Source of the DNA: Amanita rubescens
Lineage: Eukaryota > Basidiomycota > Agaricomycetes > Agaricales > Amanitaceae
Direction of reading: 5' to 3'
Assembly: GCA_015039365.1 (NCBI GenBank)
Contig: WION01000466.1
Location: forward strand, 1 to 41,421
DNA length: 41,421 nucleotides
Positions 1-10,319 of this stretch are shown here, one piece after another. The translations under genes and the position numbers were made by a program. The first letter of the stretch is position 1, and every line of letters starts with the position of its first letter. The notes beneath the pieces are model-generated. The model was not told where the DNA came from. It searched no databases and saw only the letters and a program-made list of their open reading frames with translations.

Positions 1-1416
1 CGTCCAATAACATGTCGTCAGCGTTGTGGTTCAACCCCGCGTGCGAAAACCCCGTCATGTCTCTGTTTGCCTCCGCCTCTCAAGCATCAGGCGTACCAAG
101 TCACACCAGAGAACACCCAGGATGTGTGCAAGAAGTCGAAAACGGTCGTTGCGCGCGGTTTTCAAGCGCTCCCGATAGAGATTTTACTCGAAATTATCTC
201 TTACACACGCGCGCCGGATATTCCGTGGCCCAACCTCCGTCCGCCAGACCCTGCCTGCTCGGAAAGACGCAAAACTATTCTAGCGTTATCCTCGGTCTGT
301 CGGTCGTTGAGAACCGCGCTGATTCCTGTTCTTTGGGAAACCATCGAAGCTTGCACGGCGCCAGGTGCACGAGTGGATGATCGGCCACAGAGACGCAAAC
401 GATGGTGGAAGACCGTCTACAAATCAACCGTTCGACAGCTCGAAGCAGTATGTAATCGTCAACCGTCGTACGCGTCGTATGTCAAGTACGTTTTGCTCGT
501 CTCCGTGTGATACGCGTTACCAATTGGACCGGGATTTAGGACACTCAACATCCTCATCACACCATACTGCATCTCCACCCTCGCCCGCGAACTGTCCCGA
601 ACTCTACCTCTCTTTCCAAACTTAACCACCATCCAAATAACTTCCCTTTGGTGGATCGACCTCTGCCCTCGCAAACGCATCCGACGCCTCTCCAACCCCA
701 CCGGCAGAAACTCCTCCGACTCCTCCTACCTATCCCTCCACCTCAAATCCTCCTTCAAACACCTCATACTCCCAAACGTACACCACCATCCTCCTCCCAA
801 GCGCAGCAACACCCGTCCTCTCCTCCTTCCCAAACGCACGACAAGCCTACCTCAACGACACACTTGAAACCTGCTACCCTTCTTCCCCCCACGCCCTGTC
901 CCTCCAACAATCCCACATCCAGCGCATCGACTCGGTCCTGGTATTCATCCACCTCCTAGGCTACTTTTGTCCCAAAATCGAAACGTTCCAATGGGCCATC
1001 AACGATTCGCCGTCCTCGATATGGACAAGCATCCTTTTAAGAATCTATCACAAGTTCGTGTGTTTGGCAATGGTCAAGTGTTTAGATGGGTTGACAAACG
1101 TAGAGTTGTACTTGTCATATCATGACCTCGTATGTGTCTCCTCTCCTTGGTGGTTGCTGGATGCTGATGTTGTCGGTACTAGGATGTGATCAAAGCCATC
1201 GAGAGGCTGAAAGATCTGGATCAAATCACGTTGCGAATTTCTTCGACTGATGAAGATGGAATATATCGGGGTGAAATGCCGGTGTCGTCATTTGACGAGA
1301 TGGTTAATGCAGCTCAAGAGGTGCTTGCTGGGTCTCCGTCAAAGAGAAGGAAAATGTTGGTTGTAAGGCGTGGTGAGGAAGAGATAAAGATTGTGGTCGA
1401 TCAGGATAGTCATTAA
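1..1416 (+). pseudogene. F-box-like gene, copy A1, 5' end off the window, one frameshift
   Basis: The frame is open from the first base. It holds an F-box-like segment near base 170 (ALPIEILLEIISY, then a cysteine/arginine-rich stretch with SVCRSLR and LIPVLWETI), the usual start of fungal F-box proteins that recruit SCF ubiquitin ligase substrates. A 54-nt intron at 486-539 (GTACGT...TTTAG) restores the frame into LARELSRTLPLFPNLTTIQI. Near 780 an extra C after LPNVH shifts the frame relative to copy A2 at 10320. A third exon (1183-1416, after a 53-nt intron at 1130-1182) encodes a clean C-terminus ending in VVDQDSH. Family members usually carry leucine-rich repeats after the F-box; here only loosely LRR-like text is visible. 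I read it as a recently broken gene, though a sequencing error at one base would restore it. Confidence 0.6.
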
Positions 1417-1765
1417 CATAATAAGTCTGAATCTGAACTCAAGTAATTCATCTGCTGGAACCCGTAGCACAACAAAACCTTTCATGAACTTGAGTAGCCT
1501 CAGTTATGAGCCTTCACCTTCTGAATTATTTTGTGTAGATTGGTAGATGAATTACCTTTCTGGAAAATATATAGGTTCACTTTGCTATTCATCCAAATAA
1601 TCTACTACATACATTATTGTACATTTAAATTTAAAAAAATGAGATTCATTCTTGTTTTGCTCCATGTTTTAGCAATAAATCTACAATGCACTTGTGACCT
1701 CATTTCATTGCTGAATGAAGAGCAGTGTCAAGCTGGGCCTGGTCAACACCATCAGCCATTGACAA
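1417..1765 (-). pseudogene. Remnant of the C-terminal ankyrin tail of the NLR gene
   Basis: This stretch parallels the 3' flank and last codons of the ankyrin receptor at 11775-11905. On the minus strand, about 1640-1760 reads GVDQAQLDTALHSAMK and then stops, where the intact copy continues with EKGHKCIVDLLLKHGAKQK. Past the stop the DNA similarity continues to the same 3' flank (ATTTAAATTTxAAAAATGAG). F-box copies A1 and A2 are each followed by this ankyrin tail, so the duplicated block includes both. In this copy everything upstream of the tail has been replaced by the 70-bp array. Confidence 0.65.
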
Positions 1766-4700
1766 TGAGGACACAGAAACAAAGTGACCATTGGCACCCA
1801 TTTCATGCTCAAAATCACTCACTCGCTGAGGACACAGAAACAAAGTGACCAGGTCAGCCATTGACACCCACTTCATGCTCAAAATCACTCACATCCTGAG
1901 GACACAGAACAAAGTGACCAGGTCAGCCATTGACATCCATTTCAGGCTCAAAATCACTCACTGGCTGAGGACACAGAAACAAAGTGACCAGGTCAGCCAT
2001 TGACACCCACTTCATGCTCAAAATCACTCACAAGCTGAGGATACAGAAACAAAGTGACCAGGTCAGCCATTGACACCCATTTCATGCTCAAAATCACTCA
2101 CATCCTGAGGACACAGAAACAAAGTGACCAGGTCAGCCATTGACACCCACTTCATGCTCAAAATCACTCACTCGCTGAGGACACAGAAACAAAGTGGCCA
2201 GGTCAGCCATTGACACCCATTTCATGCTCAAAATCACTCACATCCTGAGGACACAGAAACAAAGTGACCAGGTCAGCCATTTCACATTGACACCCATTTC
2301 ATGCTCAAAATCACTCACATCCTGAGGACACAGAAACAAAGTGACCAGGTCAGCCATTGACATCCATTTCATGCTCAAAATCACTCACATCCTGAGGACA
2401 CAGAAACAAAGTGACCAGGTCAGCCATTGACACCCATTTCATGCTCAAAATCACTCACAAGCTGAGGACACAGAAACAAAGTGACCAGGTCAGTCATTGA
2501 CACCCATTTCATGCTCAAAATCACTCACTGGCTGAGGACACAGAAACAAAGTGACCAGGTCAGCCATTGACACCCATTTCATGCTCAAAATCACTCACAA
2601 GCTGAGGACACAGAAACAAAGTGACCAGGTCAGCCATGACACCCATTTCATGCTCAAAATCACTCACATCCTGAGGACACAGAAACAAAGTGACCAGGTC
2701 AGCCATTGACACCCATTTCATGCTCAAAATCACTCACAAACTGAGGACACAGAAACAAAGTGACCAGGTCAGCCATTGACACCCATTTCATGCTCAAAAT
2801 CACTCACATCCTGAGGACACAGAAACAAAGTGACCAGGTCAGCCATTGACACCCATTTCATGCTCAAAATCACTCACAAACTGAGGACACAGAAACAAAG
2901 TGACCAGGTCAGCCATTGACACCCACTTCATGCTCAAAATCACTCACATCCTGAGGACACAGAAACAAAGTGACCAGGTCAGCCATTTCACATTGACACC
3001 CATTTCATGCTCAAAATCACTCACTTCCTGAGGACACAGAAACAAAGTGACCAGGTCAGCCATTGACACCCATTTCATGCTCAAAATCACTCACATCCTG
3101 AGGACACAGAAACAAAGTGACCAGGTCAGCCATTGAACCCATTTCATGCTCAAAATCACTCACATCCTGAGGACACAGAAACAAAGTGACCAGGTCAGCC
3201 ATTTCACATTGACACCCATTTCATGCTCAAAATCACTCACATCCTGAGGACACAGAAACAAAGTGACCAGGTCAGCCATTGACATCCATTTCATGCTCAA
3301 AATCACTCACATCCTGAGGACACAGAAACAAAGTGACCAGGTCAGCCATTGACACCCATTTCATGCTCAAAATCACTCACAAGCTGAGGACACAGAAACA
3401 AAGTGACCAGGTCAGCCATTGACACCCATTTCATGCTCAAAATCACTCGCTGAGGACACAGAAACAAAGTGACCAGGTCAGCCATTGACACCCATTTCAT
3501 GCTCAAAATCACTCACAAACTGAGGACACAGAAACAAAGTGACCAGGTCAGCCATTGACACCCATTTCATGCTCAAAATCACTCACACAACTGAGGACAC
3601 AGAAACAAAGTGACCAGGTCAGCCATTGACACCCACTTCATGCTCAAAATCACTCACATCCTGAGGACACAGAAACAAAGTGACCAGGTCAGCCATTTCA
3701 CATTGACACCCATTTCATGCTCAAAATCACTCACTTCCTGAGGACACAGAAACAAAGTGACCAGGTCAGCCATTGACACCATTTCATGCTCAAAATTACT
3801 CACTGCCTGAGGACACAGAAACAAAGTGACCAGGTCAGCCATTGACACCCATTTCATGCTCAAAATCACTCACATCCTGAGGACACAGAAACAAAGTGAC
3901 CAGGTCAGCCATTGACACCCATTTCATGCTCAAAATCACTCACAAACTGAGGACACAGAAACAAAGTGACCAGGTCAGCCATTGACACCCATTTCATGCT
4001 CAAAATCACTCACTTCCTGAGGACACAGAAACACAAAAGTGACCAGGTCAGCCATTGACACCCATCTTTTGCTCAACATCACTCACTGACTGAGGACACA
4101 GAAACCAAAGTGACCAGGTCAGCATTGACACCCATTTCATGCTCAAAATCACTCACTTCCTGAGGACACAGAAACAAAGTGACCAGGTCAGCCATTGACA
4201 CCCATTTCATGCTCAAAATCACTCACTGGCTGAGGACACAGAAACAAAGTGACCAGGTCAGCCATTGACACCCATTTCATGCTCAAAATCACTCACATCC
4301 TGATGACACAGAAACAAAGTGACCAGGTCAGCCATTGACATCCATTTCATGCTCAAAATCACTCAACATCCTGAGGGACAAGAAACAAAGTGACCAGGTC
4401 AGCCATTGACACCCACTCATGCTCAAAATCACTCACAAGCTGAGGACACAGAAACAAAGTGACCAGGTCAGCCATTGACACCCACTTCATGCTCAAAATC
4501 ACTCACTTCCTGAGGACACAGAAACAAAAGTGACCAGGTCAGCCATTGACACCCATTTCATTTGCTCAAAATCGACTCACTGCTGAGGACACAGAAACAA
4601 AGTGACCAGGTCAGCCATTGACACCCATTTCATGCTCAAAATCACTCACATCCTGAGGACACAGGAAACAAAGTGACCAGGTCAGCCATTGACACCCATT

Positions 4701-5144
4701 TCATGCTCAAAATCACTCACAAACTGAGGACACAGAAACAAAGTGACCAGGTCAGCCATTGACACCCATTTCATGCTCAAAATCACTCACAAGCTGAGGA
4801 CACAGAAACAAAGTGACCAGGTCAGCCATTGACACCCAATTCATGCTCAAAATCACTCACATCCTGAGGACCACGGCAACAAAGTGACAGGTCAGCCATT
4901 GACACCCGTTTCATGCTCAAAATCACTCACTGGCTGAGGACACAGAAAACAAAGTGACCAGGTCAGCCATTGACACCCATTTCATGCTCAAAATCACTCA
5001 CTGCCTGAGGACACGGCAACAAAGTGACCAGGTCAGCCATTGACACCCATTTCATGCTCAAAATCACTCACATCAGGCTGAGGACACAGAAACAAAGTGA
5101 CCAGGTCAGCCATTGACACCCATTTCATGCTCAAAATCACTCAC
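1766..5144 (-). repeat. Tandem array of about 48 intron-like 70-bp units ('intron satellite')
   Basis: The unit is a 67-nt core plus a 3-nt spacer. On the plus strand the core starts CTGAGGACACAG and ends CAAAATCACTCAC; on the minus strand it starts GTGAGTGATTTTGAGC and ends TTTCTGTGTCCTCAG. The minus-strand core therefore has a strong 5' splice site, a GGCTGAC branch site whose A lies 28 nt before the end, a pyrimidine-rich tract and a CAG acceptor. At 67 nt it lies within the size range of the other introns here (46-85 nt). I count 47 spacers: 43 are exactly 3 nt and four have other lengths (near 3449, 3586, 4578 and 5072). Four units (near 2280, 2985, 3205, 3700) are 77 bp because of a shared 7-nt insertion. 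The core holds no CpG. The unit next to the gene is perfect; the last one near 1770 is degenerate. Confidence 0.93.
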
Positions 5145-6662
5145 CGACAAGAAGGCTATTGGAACAGTGAGGTCAGTACAATTAGTTGCGGACATCCTAA
5201 ACCATACCTTGTCTTGACAATCTGTATGCGGCGCAAATATTTTTACATTATCCTCGTCGAGTTGTCGAGAATCTTGCGGACCAATCTCCTCCTTTCTGGA
5301 TAATTGATACTGTCCCGAACAATGCCAACTAAGATTAAAGCCATTAATTATGCATGATGATAGAATTGAAGGTACTTCCCACTCGACCCAACCATCACCC
5401 ACGGGGACTGATGTACTATAACCACATCGGGGACACTTCTTTGTGTTTGATTGAGAGGATGTTCTCCGTCGTAAGATGATACTCATTTCGATTGTCATTC
5501 CCGACGCAACACGGTCGGGGAACTCTAATGGATCAATCACTTTGTTATTATGGAGCATGCTGAAGTCGCGTCGCTCTATAAACTCGTGGCCGGCACTACC
5601 CTTGCAGAGCTCGCTGATGAAAACATAGAAATCCTAACATACAAATATGTATGAGCTAACGATGTGGTTGCGATCACACCTTACCTGCCACACGGAGCAG
5701 AATATGATCGGAACCGGTATGTTTCGTCCCAAATGATCGACTACTGTAACCTTACTGACTTGTATGTGGCGTAGGAAAGGAGGGCCTTGTTGTAATAGAC
5801 GATTGAAATTTGCGGGAGATATATTCTGTGCACGCACACTGCTTCCAAAGGCGCGCAATGAAGTACTAACAATAACCCACTGTTTTAGCAACACCAGGGC
5901 GTGGAAGAAAGGCAAGACGTACGAGTCTAATGCCCGTAAGCACTGGCCTAGCGACTTCTGACAATCCGATAATTTATCTCTCCATACACATATTTCGCCT
6001 AATTCACCCCCGCCTCCCAACGCTCGACTCAAGGAAAAAAATCGGTGCATTGACTTGACGTCCCGTTGGTAATCTCTGATGGTATTTAACAAATTTCGTA
6101 AAACTCCAATGCACCGCGCCCTCTCCTCGCTAATAGTGCATGAAAGTATTCGACCTATTGGCGTACACTGATGTGCTTCGATTGCCAGTCCACCGAGGTC
6201 TAGCGTTGCTGCAGGGTCTTCAGATCCTCCTTCAGATTACGGAATTGATCAGAGGCGGGCAGCGATTGAAACGATTTCGACGATGAGACGAGCAGCAACG
6301 AGGCAGGAATCACTGGCTGAAGAGCGGAATGTGGGACGAAGAACTATTCCTCTGGATGTCGCCTCGGAATGGGGGTGTGATTCAGCGACTGGACAAGACC
6401 GAGGGTGGTGATAAGTGATATTGGTCTGGTAGACAATGGAATTGCTTATGTCCTGGTTGTGGCCAATTCGGATGATGGAATCGCTGATGATTGTCTGATC
6501 CTGGACGGTGGAATGGGTGATGATCTGATCGCGGCCAACATCATTGAAGTCAGAATGGTCGATGTGGGAGTGTGTAGCACCCTCGAAGATGGGCATGGTG
6601 TGGGGACAGAAGGGCCCAAACACCTGGATTGGGGTTCGGACAAAAGTGGGTGCGCCGCGCAA
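5145..6662 (-). CDS. Ubiquitin-like-fold protein of an Agaricomycete-expanded family
   Basis: On the minus strand the N-terminal part has the segment DHSDFNDVGRDQI, a motif I associate with many Agaricomycete NLR-like and hypothetical proteins. Next come LKEDLKTLQQ and LGGLAIEAHQCTPIGRIL, a cysteine/leucine helical region (DKLSDCQKSLGQCLRAL), then LLQQGPPFLRHI and VTVVDHLGRNIPVP. An intron (5684-5634, 51 nt) leads into a ubiquitin-like part (MTIEMSIILRRR) and a zinc-ribbon-like CPRCG. A one-base deletion near 6205 splits LKTLQQ from TLDLGG, and one or two introns between about 6250 and 6400 are unresolved, so this copy may be broken. A 52-nt intron (5207-5156) follows codon AAG, then an 11-nt exon (5155-5145), and the next base is the donor of the first array unit. 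Without splicing, the frame stops inside that unit at 5106. Function is unknown. Confidence 0.65.
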
Positions 6663-7060
6663 CCAGATGGAGATCAGGCATGCTTATTTGCACGTGTCCG
6701 CCACGAGGTCTGAACTCATTTGGAGCGAATACTCTATCATGGCAATTGGTTGTTGTACGTCTTCCCGATCTGCTCGGAATTGATCCGACGACATTGACTA
6801 GTCAATTTTCTACAGGGGAAACATTGGACTGTGGCATTTGCCGCAAAGAGGGTCAGTGAATGCGGATCTTCTGCTGTTCGGCACGTTGCTACCTATCGAT
6901 GAACGAGGCCTCAGGCCTCAGGACACAGGGTTCTCTGACGGGGCTTAATGCTTTAAGCTTCGCAGGCCCTGCCAATAGCAACTCTCCGTTGACCGTCATG
7001 CCAGCCTTCTCAATATTATCGATGGCCTCTCGGTCCTCGTCCTCACCACAATCACGCGAC
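6663..7060. other. Intergenic, no gene recognised
   Basis: Open frames exist on both strands but none shows a recognisable motif. This is probably the shared 5' region of the divergent genes on either side. Confidence 0.4.
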
Positions 7061-7775
7061 ATGTCATCTCTTCCCATAGATGATGACGTCTACCAACGTT
7101 ATGCCAACCATCCTATTATATCTCTCGAACTCTGGAAGGAAAGAGAGGAGCCCGAGCACGAGTTTGTCGTCCTCAAAGTGGACGATGTGAAGAGAAACTA
7201 CTATCGCATCGAACGGCGACCATTAAAAGGGGCGAATGTCAACTCCAAGTTGCGTGGCTGCAAGGCAGAGGATACCATTACTTCTCTCCACGAACGGGAT
7301 TACTTCACAGTCCGCAGGCTCACGGATCGCAAGATTTATTGGTTTTTTGACGATGAACCAAAGTCTGATTCACAAAGAAAGAAAAAGGAACGAAAGCCTG
7401 ACTTGCATACCTTTTTTGCTTTTTGGCAATGCCATCCGCAAGGACCCCGACACCGAGAAATACACGTTGGCTCAGTTCAACTGTTACTTCTTTGCACGCA
7501 CTCTCGCGTTACTCATTATACGCCATTTCCTCCAACGCCTATATTGCGCCCGCATATCACCGAGAAACAACTTTGACGGCCTTACAGGAGTTCAGATTGA
7601 TGCAAAAGTGGACGAAGCGATGAATAAAACGCGACTCTGGGTCAGGTCGATGTGTACACTTCAAGTTAACTCGCAGGTAAGGATGATATTACTCAAGTTT
7701 GATTAAGGAATTGACGTATTTTTTCAGTACTCGCGCTGCGATTACGAAAGTTTTCGATTTTATATAGCCGATTGA
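7061..7775 (+). pseudogene. Hypothetical protein with a CYFFART motif, frame broken in a T-rich run
   Basis: The first frame (ATG at 7061, MSSLPIDDDVYQRY) runs through a region rich in charged residues (ELWKEREEPEHEFVVLKVDD, then YYRIERRPLKG) to a T-rich run near 7410-7425. There the coding sense moves to the next frame, FGNAIRKDP, then YTLAQFNCYFFARTLALLI. No GT...AG intron fits, so a one-base indel is the simplest reading. A standard 51-nt intron (7677-7727, GTAAGG...TTTCAG) leads to a short last exon ending CDYESFRFYIAD. The CYFFART signature recalls uncharacterised Agaricomycete proteins; I do not know its function. Use of an ATG further upstream near 6860 cannot be excluded. Confidence 0.5.
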
Positions 7776-8482
7776 ACGAAAGGACACTGCAAGAGGGTTA
7801 CTCGGTTGGGCGGGAACGGAGATAAGGTGTATGATACCTGGAACAGGAAAAAGGAAGAAATATGGCGCCGCACGCATTCCGATCCGACGCTGTCCGATGC
7901 TGTCCGACGAGGACGATGAGGATTCCGACGACTAGGACATCAAAGAGGTGTTGTTGGTTAGCGCTCGCGCGGAGGTCAGCAAGCGCCTTATCCCCACCAA
8001 CCTCGTCCGGTCTCATACTTCCACCTCTCGAACGAATGCTTCAAATTATATTTATGTATTGCTTGTATAGTAGACTAGGAAGTACTACGCATACTTAAAC
8101 TGGGCTTACGGTTGTCGTATTCACGATCTCGTCCAACCAAATGGAGATAAAATTTGTCATTTTTTCCGGAAAGACAAACCTCGCGTCAGAGCGTTTGATC
8201 CCGGCTAGTGGCCTGCCGCGGCAACAAAAAGATCGACATCTCCATTCTCGTTAACCCTGAAGGCAGCCTGATATGCACCAACAACGACTGGATATACAAG
8301 TAAGCAGAACAAATGAAAACATATAGCGCATACATGCAAGCAGCAGTAGTATGTCCATCCGTAAAAAAAAAAAAAAACGAATCTTGAGCCACCTACAACA
8401 CCGATTCCGGTTTCGATACTTCCTGCCACTCGTCTACCGCCTCGTCCGGAACTCGACTCCTAGCCCCGTCGTCCAGTACCCC
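7776..8482. other. Intergenic; 14-A run at 8363-8376
   Basis: No convincing coding frame. A run of 14 A at 8363-8376 could mark an old retroposed tail, but I found no flanking direct repeat. Confidence 0.4.
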
Positions 8483-9516
8483 TCAGCTCCCGCGCGTAAC
8501 CTTTTGCCTGAGGACGATAACACCATACACGAGCGCGTAAGCGACACACTCGCACACGGCTATTCCTACAATATACGCTGCCAACAACCCGCCCTCCTTT
8601 TTCGGGTCCAAAAAGTTGTATGCTGGTGGGGTGGGAGGGTCAATTCAATAAAGTAGCGAGGGGATAGGCACGTACTGTAGAAGTGCTGGGTCCCGCTGGT
8701 GATATAGGCTATTCCTAAATAGCAAGCTAGAATGGCGACGTTTAGGGGGAGGTATATCCACGGTGGAGGAGGGACGTTTGTTAGTAGTATTTCAAAGAGT
8801 ACAAAGGCGTGCATTGATATGTTGCTCCATGCTGTGCAGTCAAAGTCAGGATCGGGATGGGAATAGTCCAGAACGACACGCACCGTCGAACCTCGACTTG
8901 AACGTTGACGGACCAGAAAGTAACACCCAAAAAACCACAGTGACGACAATAGCTGCCGGCCAGGGGGGTCGACGTAGCGAAACGTAAATAGTTTAGCGCT
9001 AATTAGCTTCTTACGACAACCCCGGTAACACACTCACGAAAAGTGACGACGGTGGTATACAACCACACGTGGAAAAACTGTAAAAACCTCGGCCACTCTC
9101 TCAACGCGAACGTGCACCAAGCGTAGATCATGGTTTGGACGCCCGAAGCGAACAAGTAGGCACAGAGGCCCGTATACGACAAGTGGGTAAAGTAGGAGAA
9201 GAAGCTACATAGCGACAGGGGTTAGACCTGAGCTTAGGTAGTGATGGGAACGGAACGCTAACCTGTTGGCATCATGGACTCGGAGATTGATGGCGGCCCA
9301 GATGATAGCGACGATGAGAGTTAGGAGGGCGTAAAAGGCAAGGAAAAAGCGAATTGAGGCGAGGAGAGGAGGAGGAAGGAAGGAGGAAATAAAGGAGGGA
9401 TTCGGGTCGAAAGGACGGGAGAGAGCAAAGGCGTGGGTGCCGAATGTCACCTGAATTAATGGTATTGCTCTGCTGCGGCTTTCTTTACGATGATAATTGA
9501 AGTCAAGGATTATCAT
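8483..9516 (-). CDS. Multi-pass membrane protein, FAR-17a/AIG1-like
   Basis: Five exons on the minus strand join cleanly: 9516-9263, 9204-9038, 8952-8884, 8831-8676 and 8622-8483, with introns of 58, 85, 52, 53 and all GT...AG. The product is about 261 residues with several hydrophobic segments (FFLAFYALLTLIVAIIWAAI, then LCAYLFASGVQTMIY, VVTFPIVVTVVFWVLL, YLPLNVAILACYLGIAYI, and a last helix after KKEGGLLAAY). The order of motifs (FFSYFTHLSYTG, WLYTTVVTF, WSNISMHAFVLFEILL, HFYTYNFLDP) matches fungal FAR-17a/AIG1-like membrane proteins, whose relatives include fatty-acid ester hydrolases; activity here is not established. No frame damage is visible. The start is uncertain: codons before GTHAFAL lie in or next to repeat block B1, so the original first codons may have been replaced. 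Confidence 0.7.
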
Positions 9517-10319
9517 GTTTCTGCCCTGCAATCAACATTGGAGTTCATACATGATACAATATCGACATCAAGTGAAATCAACCTTGATCCCAAACTACCA
9601 CCATATGCCCTCCAGGAACGAGAGACAACTAGTGCCCCGAGGCTTAGGCTTGTGGTATTCTCAGAGAGCACTCCAGGATTATAAGCGTAGAATAGAACAG
9701 TCGGTATCAGTAAGCAGCCACGGGTCGACAAGCGATTGATAACGGTCAGCAGTTGAAACTTGAGAGGCGCATGAATGGATACGTAGCGACGTAAAAATCA
9801 TCCACAGGGCCATGACTCGGTAATTTACTTCGTATGTCGAGCCGTAAAGGGACATCAGCAGCGTCTGCACCTCGTCCTGGCTCCGAATGCGAAGGTTTTC
9901 TCCCCTGCTGCCGCTGGATTAGCGCCCGAAATAAAGGCGAGGTCCGCCTGGCGTGTATAGACTAACCAAAAATATGCTCATTTGAATCCTGAGGGAAGCG
10001 GCGTAGCGCACACTTAGTCGTCTCGTCCTTTCTCCCTGATAACCTATTCGCAAATTCTGAATCAATAAAGAACGGAGGAGGAAACGGGGGAACTCTCACT
10101 TCATTGCTAAGTAGGACAGGTAGATCCTCTATGTATCTTGGTCTCTCCCACTCTGCGGAGCGATTTGGTAGCCCAAGCACGAGCCCGAATAAACGACGCG
10201 GGAGGTTGTATTGTATAGAGACAATGAGGCCATTGATGGTTGAGCGCTTTGAGCGATGGCGCGTCGATCAAGGAGTCGAGGACGGTCAGATTTGGCAGGG
10301 CAAAGGGGAAGGTGATGAC
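9443..10319. repeat. Segmental duplication block B, copy 1
   Basis: Begins at GAATGTCACCTGAATTAATGG and matches 16538-17470 with scattered substitutions and small indels. The minus strand near 10310-10120 reads like a degraded F-box/LRR segment (LPNLTVLDSLIDAPSLKALN). On the right it switches abruptly, after GGTGATGACG, to the F-box block A2; the other copy switches at the same base to block C1. That shared breakpoint marks a real junction. Confidence 0.8.

Noticed and set aside
1700..3869. Short minus-strand reading frames across array units as a coding repeat protein
   Set aside because: A 70-bp period is not a multiple of three, so frames break after two or three units; the splice-site reading explains the conserved signals better.
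1766..5144. CRISPR-like array (regular repeats with spacers)
   Set aside because: The repeats are 67 nt with 3-nt spacers from a small set, the context is eukaryotic with introns, and there are no Cas genes.
8363..8376. Second poly-A retroposon
   Set aside because: A 14-A run alone is not enough; no flanking direct repeat or empty site was found.
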